DNA from: Stromatinia cepivora
Taxonomy: Eukaryota; Ascomycota; Leotiomycetes; Helotiales; Sclerotiniaceae
Assembly: GCA_014898415.1 (NCBI GenBank)
Contig: RCTD01000001.1
Location: 3,410,001 to 3,474,000, forward strand
DNA length: 64,000 bases
Direction: 5' to 3'
Shown: in pieces, positions 57,980 to 64,000 of the stretch
How the letters are laid out: the number at the start of each line of letters is the position of its first letter
Numbering within the stretch: the first letter of the stretch is position 1
Translations under genes and position numbers: made by a program
Notes under the pieces: model-generated
The model's input: only the letters and a program-made list of their open reading frames with translations
Database searches by the model: none
Told to the model about the DNA's origin: nothing

Positions 57980-58984
57980 TCACACTTCGGCGTTGGAAGC
58001 AGTCGAATTATCGAACCAACTCCACACCTTTTCATCCGCGGGTCTCCAGTCCGAGCCTTTACTAAAGTACTCCCGTATCAATTCCAAGTCCGGATTTCCC
58101 TCTTGACAATACCGCATTCTGGGAATCTGGCTTGTCTTCTCATCTTCTACATTTGGGTTGCCGTATCGAAAACACCCTGGATGTGCCATGGTCCATGCCT
58201 CAAGGGCGTCCCAACTTCTACATTGTCGGATCTGCCCTTGGGCAGCCGTTCCGGGTCTGTCTGGAAATGTGACTCGAAGGGTATCGTCCGCCGTGCATAA
58301 TATATCTGTCTGTATCTGGTCAAGGCAATGAATTATGTGATGGTGAGAAAGAGACTGCTCGATGCCCATTCTATATTCCATGAATGATTTATAGATGTTT
58401 TTCTGGAATAAAGTTAGTTACTTCATTACAGCTTGAACGGCCAGTCAGGGACTCCGAAGACACTTACGACGCAGTGCAAAGCATGGTAGGCATTTACGAA
58501 GTAGATGGTCTTGTCAGTGCCCCAAGGAAACGTAGATCCCAATGGTAGGCCCTGTTCCAAGGCCCATACTTTAGGAACAGCGACAATTCCACTATCGTGG
58601 TTGATGGCATCCAAATGAAGATCCCTTTCCGTGACGTTAGGACTCGTGTAGACTGAATTCTGAACCCATTCCACAGAGACTTCGTTATCTCTCAGACCAG
58701 CTTCGAGGATGCTGTTAGCAGTGTGACGAAAGCTTAATATATCGGAATGAATTACCAAATTGAGAACGATACTCAAATTGTTTTGCATGAGAGGTGTGCC
58801 AAGGTATGGAAGCTCTAACAGTCGCTTGCAAAAGGTTGATGATAATTGAGAGTGTAAGAATGGCGATCAGAACAATGTTTCGTTGCCTTGTTCGGCGTTC
58901 AGTCGTATCTGCAGGCAATGCATCGGGCAAAGAAGACCCTTCAGGGTGACTGATAAGACGTTCTGATTCGTATTCCTTCGACAT
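57980..58984 (-). CDS. UstYa-family (DUF3328) oxidase-like protein
   Basis: Exons 58984-58756, 58700-58468 and 58402-57980 give 294 residues. A short cytosolic N-terminus is followed by one membrane helix at about 38-58 (IVLIAILTLSIIINLLQATV) and a luminal domain with WVQNSVYTSPNVTERDLHLD, IVAVPKVWALEQGLPLGSTF and the two family signatures: HALHC at 149-153 (YFVNAYHALHCV) and HIIHC at 176-180 (HHHIIHCLDQIQTDILCTAD). UstYa/UstYb homologues catalyse oxidative macrocyclisation in ustiloxin, phomopsin, asperipin and victorin-type ribosomal peptides, and some act in non-ribosomal pathways. Intron 1 uses an AG ten bases beyond the CTAAC branch site; the joins restore conserved sequence. The gene is divergent from the repeat-peptide gene and shares its promoter region. 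Confidence 0.9.
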
Positions 58985-59465
58985 TGTGCGAGGTCTTTCA
59001 GGCGAATCTGGAGAAAAGAAGAAATATGTGGGGCTTGAAAAAGGGTGAAGCGTTCTTGAAAATGCAAAAGAAGAACTTCTTAGTAGATGTGCAAAGGGAA
59101 AAAAAATAGACTCTCTACAGTACTGGTTCAGTAGTCTGCAGATAGCAACGGATCACCTAGCTACCCATTGTTCGCAAGCAAAAACCGCCGATCCTCAGAC
59201 TTTGGTTGCGGAGAAGTCGCCCCAGCAGATCCATATGGCATCCAATTTTGAGGTGCATGATACAACGGATGTACTTTGGGCACCAACTGCTCCACCCAAA
59301 TTCAGAGGGCAAACTATGGGTATATAAGATCAAAATCAAACTTCCCACCCAGGTTTTCTCCGAAATCTGCTTCCAAGTCAAAGTGAAATCCAGTATCTTA
59401 TCACACATATCAAAGCATTACTAGTTCAGAAGAGAAAACACAAAATTTCTGACAAAGCAGCAATA
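58985..59465. promoter_or_regulatory. Shared divergent promoter, UstYa-like / repeat-peptide genes
   Basis: 481 bp separate the two start codons. It holds a TATA box for the peptide gene (listed separately) and CCG/CGG triplets around 59185-59215 (ACCGCCGATCC ... TTGCGGAG) that could be half sites of a Zn2Cys6 regulator; such factors commonly drive fungal metabolite genes. The binding-site reading is inference. Confidence 0.5.
59321..59327 (+). promoter_or_regulatory. TATA box of the repeat-peptide gene
   Basis: TATATAAG lies ~140 bp upstream of the peptide start codon, a plausible position given fungal leader lengths. Clear TATA boxes are uncommon in this window, so it suggests strong, regulated expression. 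Confidence 0.5.
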
Positions 59466-59816
59466 ATGCTCCTCACCAGAACTCTCCTGATAGCTACTGC
59501 AAGCTTTACTGCTCTGGTTGCTGCATCTCCGCTGCCTAGTAAGCCCATTCCTCAAATTTACTTTACTAAGCCTTGTCTAACAATCTCAGATACTCAGGCA
59601 AAAGATCCTGTCCAAGCCGGAGATTTCGAAAAACCAGTCTCGAAAGCCATTTCTTTGAGTATTCCTGAGCCTGGTCTATTCGCCAAAAAGGACAAAAAAG
59701 TCCTCCTTCCAGCAAATAAGAAGCCAGATATACCTGAACCTGGGTTATTTGCTAAGAAGGACCTCCTTCCAGCAAACAAGAAGGCGGATATCTCTGAGCC
59801 CGGATTGTTTGCATAA
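59466..59816 (+). CDS. Secreted repeat peptide, candidate dikaritin-type RiPP precursor
   Basis: Two exons, 59466-59538 and 59590-59816, encode 99 residues. The 51-bp intron (GTAAGC donor, TCTAAC branch) is a multiple of three, so the unspliced frame is also open. A signal peptide (MLLTRTLLIATASFTALVAA) is followed by a ~35-residue leader and three near-identical blocks: IPEPGLFA, IPEPGLFA and ISEPGLFA. Blocks 1 and 2 are each followed by KKD and a spacer containing LLPANKK; the third ends exactly at the stop codon. Signal peptide plus repeated cores flanked by dibasic sites is the layout of UstA-like precursors, which are cut by Kex2-type proteases in the Golgi and oxidatively cyclised by UstYa-family enzymes; such a gene lies divergently next door. 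Differences: KK instead of the preferred KR, and no Tyr in the core (only Phe is aromatic). Alternatively a simple secreted repeat protein. Confidence 0.72.
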   Translation: MLLTRTLLIATASFTALVAASPLPSKPIPQIYFTKPCLTISDTQAKDPVQAGDFEKPVSKAISLSIPEPGLFAKKDKKVLLPANKKPDIPEPGLFAKKDLLPANKKADISEPGLFA

Positions 59817-60845
59817 CTAATTGACTAGGGCTCTATCAAATCGCCACACGATGGCAATGATATGGCGTGATAGATATGCAAGCGGTTTTTTTTGGCTCGA
59901 ATTATGGGGGAGCTGCAAAGGGCTCCGTATGGGTATTTCATTGTAATAGTGCTGTTTGAAAGCAACGGGGGTTGGTGATGGGATGGAGTTGCGAACGTGT
60001 CAATCATTTGATATTTCAGTAGCATGAACAGCGGTTATGGCATGATTTCGATTCTTGTAGTTGGGTAGTAACTGCCACCCTATCATGCTGCTACATTTAT
60101 GTTTGCATGAGGTTTTGATTACCTTGACAACACTAGTTCTACAAACTGCAGATTTAAGATTATTCATTACACACACCTTCCTTTTGAGTTTTATTGAAAC
60201 TGTGATGATGTGCGGCATTTTAGGCAAGGAGTGTCATGCTATGCCATAGTTTTCCAAAGAAATTTCAGGTCAAATCTCCATGAATGTCTTCAAATAGATA
60301 TCACTTATGGCACAAGAATGGGGTCTAGATTATCAGTACTGAATCGCAATGCAATTGGCTGAGACATGGGTATGGACAGTTCGTTGTTGAAGATATTGAT
60401 GCAACCAATTGCGACCACGTGCATTCAGCGACTGCATATGGCGCCCCAACGTTTTGGAGGATTACTATATGATAATCTTTGCAGAAACAAGAACCAACTG
60501 CAGCAAGCAGGATGTGATGGCAATTTTTCGACCGAGAGATTGCCTCGGCTTACACACGCAGAGTTTTCAGGGTCTCGAGGCATCCCCTGTGAAGTTTCCA
60601 TTTCACACAAAAAGAAAAAAGTGAATTTGACAAAGTAAAGGAAGAAATACATCAAGTAACAGGTCAAGCATACAAGGTATCCGAAGATTCTGCCCGGTGG
60701 ACTCTCCGGACTTTGTGTCGTTTCGCTAGGGAAAACGTCTAGGCACGAGTGTTGCTTCACCATCCAAAACTTCGTCAGGCTTCGCAATAACTATGGGAAT
60801 CAGAAGCCAGAAGGATTTCGAAGAGCGCTTTGATCAAGGGGCTAA
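59817..60845. other. Intergenic region, ~1.0 kb
   Basis: 3' flank of the peptide gene and AT-rich DNA. ORFs 60366-60638 (plus) and 60425-60787 (minus) lack supporting content. Confidence 0.4.
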
Positions 60846-61130
60846 ATGATAGTCACCATCTCTGACCCTGATGATACCTATCACATCGATGGAGATAAAC
60901 GTCGTCGTTCATTAATGAGGTCGTTCACCAACGTCGTCGGTCCATCTCTTCTTCAATGTTGGCTACGGCCTGAGACCCTTCAAACCTACGACCGTTCGCG
61001 ACTGCCGCAAGGTTTCTACAGGACGATCAACGAGGACTTATTGAGTCAGAGGACCCACGAATTGGACTATTTGGTAAGTGTCCCAAGTCAAGTAACGACA
61101 GGAGTTAACTAGTTGATGAGTCCCTTCTGA
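60846..61130 (+). CDS. Possible small gene or gene fragment
   Basis: 76 codons with coding-like composition (MIVTISDPDDTYHIDGDKRR ... VVGPSLLQCWLRPETLQTYD ... SQRTHELDYL) end at a good donor GTAAGT. A 39-bp putative intron (GAGTTAAC branch, CTAG acceptor) would lead to six more codons and a stop. The result is only ~81 residues, without recognisable domain. It may be a fragment of a larger decayed gene. Low confidence. Confidence 0.3.
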
Positions 61131-63030
61131 TCGTACAATGACGTGATAGCAATGCATCCCACGAAGTATAAGTGAATATAGACCTTCATCTCTCCAAGCA
61201 GGAGCTCGAGACCCAACCAACAACTGTTTGGCATATCCACAAACAGACAATAATGTGCGCCACTTCGGGTGATCGATGCATCTGTCAACCATCGAAGTTG
61301 CACTAGGATCGACAGGAAGAGATCGTCCATGCCCTATCAAAGCTGCGATAATTGACCACTTTCGCAATCAAACCTGAGATAAATGGGTACTTTGACGTCC
61401 CGAACGTCAATCAATACAAATCAGTGAAGCAAAATACTGGGAAATTCGCTTTTTGTCCATAGGTTCGGAGCATTATCCATCCGTTGATGCTGCTGCCGGA
61501 GCATGCACGAAAATTTTAGCTGTGAGTTGTCAGTAATTCGGTGATTGAGTGAATCCGGAAGGCTTTTTTTTCTTCGAAAAGACGCACCTCTTCAGAGTAG
61601 TGCATACAACTCTACCAACGTCCACCAGGTCCAGATTTCAAACCATTTCCCATACCACTCTTATACTGCATATGCTTCTCACTCTCGTCCTTGGAAGTCT
61701 TTTTCCTTTTCTGTCTTGCTCTTGAGTTCATCTTTGTTGTTCACTACCGGCCAGCTGCAGCTACGAATCGTCGATTGTCATTTCGTTGTCTTCCGCAACA
61801 GGAGAGGATCGGGAGAACAAATCGAGGCAATCACAGTACCTTTACGACTGCAAGAATATATTTACATGTATGAAATATAGGTAGGCACTTTGATAAGTAT
61901 CAGCCGTGGAAGGCGTTGTTTGCTTGCTTCGCTACTGAAGCAGTTTGTTTTCGTTGTGGCAAAAAGGGCGGTGAAACAATGCTGTCAGCTGCTTCCGTGT
62001 TCTCCATTCTAAATTGAACCTTTCTGCTCAAGTAATCAAAATAAGTATTTTATTTTAGTTAATTGAAGTTCTTTTTATTCTAAGAATTATTCAAGTGTGA
62101 ACATAGTGTAAGAATTTAAAAGTATGTAATGTTCTCACCTATAACTAAAAAGCATATGATATCTTTGATATTGTAGTCTCTTTTAGGCTATTAGCGTTGT
62201 TATAACTTATACTATGAGATTCTATCTTGTTATAGTTATTATAATTGAATTATTCATACACAAATCAATAGCCTACAATTTCAATTATATGTATAACTTT
62301 AGAGTATCGCGGTTAAATTCGGATGAAATAATATATATATATATTATTATTTTCGAAATTCACAATACTATATGTATATGTATACTTATATTTAATTTAA
62401 TAATGTATATTCAAAATTAGAAATTTTAATACTTTCACGAAAACATCTAAATGTTATAACTTCGAAATTCAACCCAATACAACTTTACTAAATCGAGCCC
62501 AATTCAATCGAAAAATGTATTTATATGCATATACAATTGTCTGTTAACTAATGGGTATCTTGATATACACTTCACATTCTTTTCGCACCCCTCCCCCGCT
62601 CACCCACTCCTTCTTCTCCCCTCTTCTCCTCTCCTTCTCCCTATCTCTCATCCTCCTTGTCCCTACTTCTCCTCCCATCACTCCTCTTTTCCTTTTCCCG
62701 CCTATTAGAATTAAACCACCAACCCAAACATCATCCATAAAGCCAAAATCAATTCATAAGCTCATCATAATTCATAAATCCATAAACCCAACCTCTCTCA
62801 CTTCCCCAAAAAAACAAACCCGAACCAGCAAATCCCAGATCCGCATCGCAAATAGCCAACCCGTGACATTCAAGAATAGAAACTTTGAGACTTCTGTACA
62901 AGATTGGGGTTCGCACCCATGGATATACCTTTTTCCGTTCATTATACCTAGATCATGCAACCTCATCTTTCCATCCTCTCATGTTCTCCTTGAGATAAGA
63001 AGGAAGCACCAACACTAACAATAAGCACAC
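61131..63030. other. Intergenic region with AT-rich island
   Basis: 1.9 kb without a supported gene. 62040-62540 is very AT-rich with an (AT)n tract near 62330-62345. 62570-62720 is almost purely C/T on the plus strand. ORFs in it are composition artefacts. Confidence 0.45.
62040..62540. repeat. AT-rich island
   Basis: About 500 bp dominated by A and T with a TA microsatellite, bounded rather sharply by normal-composition DNA. No coding potential. It lies between the peptide/UstYa group and a conserved methyltransferase gene. Confidence 0.4.
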
Positions 63031-64000
63031 TCAAACACTATTAGTCCTCCTCCTGACCACCACCGGTTTTTGCGCATGAATAACCACCAATTTAAAACTG
63101 GTATTCCACTTCTCGCATTCGTCTAGGATTTTTATATTAGCAAAGATACTTTTTGCTTCTTTTTCTTTTTCTTTTCTTTCTTTTCTTGTTTTGTTAGACT
63201 CTTTCTTGGATGCTGATGCTGACGCTGATGCAGACGAAATTAAAGAAGATTCATAACATCTCATATACCACCACCTTCCCACTTTGGCAACCATGCGCGT
63301 GATGCTTTCATCGGCAGATTCGGATTCATCTTTCATCATTTCGGCGAGACTGCGAGTGTCTTTTTGTCTTTTCCCTGACTGCTTTTTTCCTCCTTCTGTT
63401 TCTTTTCCTTTGCCTTTCTCATCAGCACTCTTAACCCTTTCCAATACTCCCGCAACCGGAATCCCTACTCGACAACTCTTCACATCCCCAAACCCTCTTG
63501 CACCCAATCCTCTAAGAACAACATCACCTAAACTCCCCAACACAACTCCCTCATCCCGACACTTCAATCTCGTTTTCAAACCACGAACTGCACGGCGAGT
63601 CCGCGGACCCATATTCAACATGTCTAAATCGAGCAGTGTGATTTCAATATAGCCACCGGGTTTGAGTACTCGGCGCGATTCGGATAGGATATGGTTGTAG
63701 GTATCGGTTGTGAGGGAGGATGGGAAGCGGAAAATGACGGTGCTGAAGGTAGATGAAGGAAAGGGAAATTTTGAGGTGCTGGTGAAGGGGGAAAAAGAGG
63801 TTTGACGGTGGTTAGGGGGTGGAAGGAGGTAGGCAGGATTTTGAGTGTCGGCCGAAGGAGGAGGAGAGGAGGGAGATAGGTTGTAAAATGTACAGGTTGG
63901 ATAGGTTTCGGCAGCGTAGAAAGACCAGTCGTCTAGATCTGTGTTAGCTCCATGATACAAGAAGCTGTCGGATTGAACATACCATTGCCAAGACCATCAA
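63031..64000 (-). CDS. SAM-dependent methyltransferase, 5' end outside the window
   Basis: The gene enters from the right edge: a short exon piece (64000-63983, encoding DGLGN) joins over a 44-bp intron to 63938-63031 (DLDDWSFYAAETYPTCTFYN). SAM-fold elements are FPFPSSTFSTVIFRFP, RRVLKPGGYIEITLLDLDML and MGPRTRRAVRGLKTRL. A low-complexity insertion rich in Lys/Gly/Glu (ADEKGKGKETEGGKKQ) and a short SASASAS run interrupt the C-terminal half, which ends with NTSFKLVVIHAQKPVVVRRR. The class I methyltransferase fold is well supported, the substrate unknown. The visible part is ~308 residues; motif I lies outside the window. Confidence 0.75.

Noticed and set aside
62900..62935. GGGGTTCGCACCC resembling a tRNA B box
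   Set aside because: No matching A box or cloverleaf: the T-arm cannot form five pairs around a TTC loop, and no acceptor stem is present.
1..64000. CRISPR arrays, operons, ribosome binding sites
   Set aside because: The window is eukaryotic: spliceosomal introns in most genes and no prokaryotic signals. The tandem repeats seen are microsatellites or coding repeats.

Overview
The window is eukaryotic nuclear DNA from a filamentous ascomycete. The genes have short introns (mostly 45-80 bp) with GTATGT/GTAAGT donors and CTAAC/CTGAC branch sites. The gene set is typical of Pezizomycotina: a Grr1-type F-box protein, a Pho85-type CDK, a septin-like GTPase, a UstYa-family protein and a Pth11-type rhodopsin-domain protein. 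The AT-leaning intergenic DNA and the gene families would suit Leotiomycetes (a Botrytis/Sclerotinia-like fungus), but that placement is an inference. All exon models were built by hand from reading frames and splice signals.

Layout. 0-21 kb is conserved housekeeping and signalling: a G3BP/Nxt3-like NTF2-RRM protein, a ~1800-residue zinc-knuckle protein, an unknown acidic protein, a short-chain dehydrogenase, a secreted His-rich tandem-repeat protein, a septin-like GTPase and a Pho85-like CDK. 22-29 kb is a block of decayed genes: a secreted metallopeptidase-like gene, a secreted cysteine-containing protein, a truncated MFS drug transporter and a SAM methyltransferase broken by a 4-bp slippage and a nonsense codon. 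30-35 kb holds a single-pass membrane protein and a fungus-specific locus whose reading frame is interrupted. 35-50 kb is again conserved: an AMP-forming acyl-CoA ligase, ribosomal protein uL13 (L16/L13a), a UBL-BAG co-chaperone, a dithiol glutaredoxin, an AIM18-like mitochondrial protein and Grr1. 50-53 kb is repeat-rich and carries a grg-1/ccg-1-like stress gene.

The most interesting part is 53.8-59.9 kb. A rhodopsin-domain membrane protein, a CYP52-like P450 and a UstYa/DUF3328-family protein lie beside a divergently transcribed small secreted protein. That protein has a signal peptide followed by three near-identical IPEPGLFA blocks separated by Lys-Lys linkers. This is the architecture of a dikaritin-type (ustiloxin/phomopsin/victorin-like) ribosomal peptide precursor next to its modifying oxidase. 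I propose it as a candidate undescribed RiPP locus. The window ends in a 5'-truncated methyltransferase gene.
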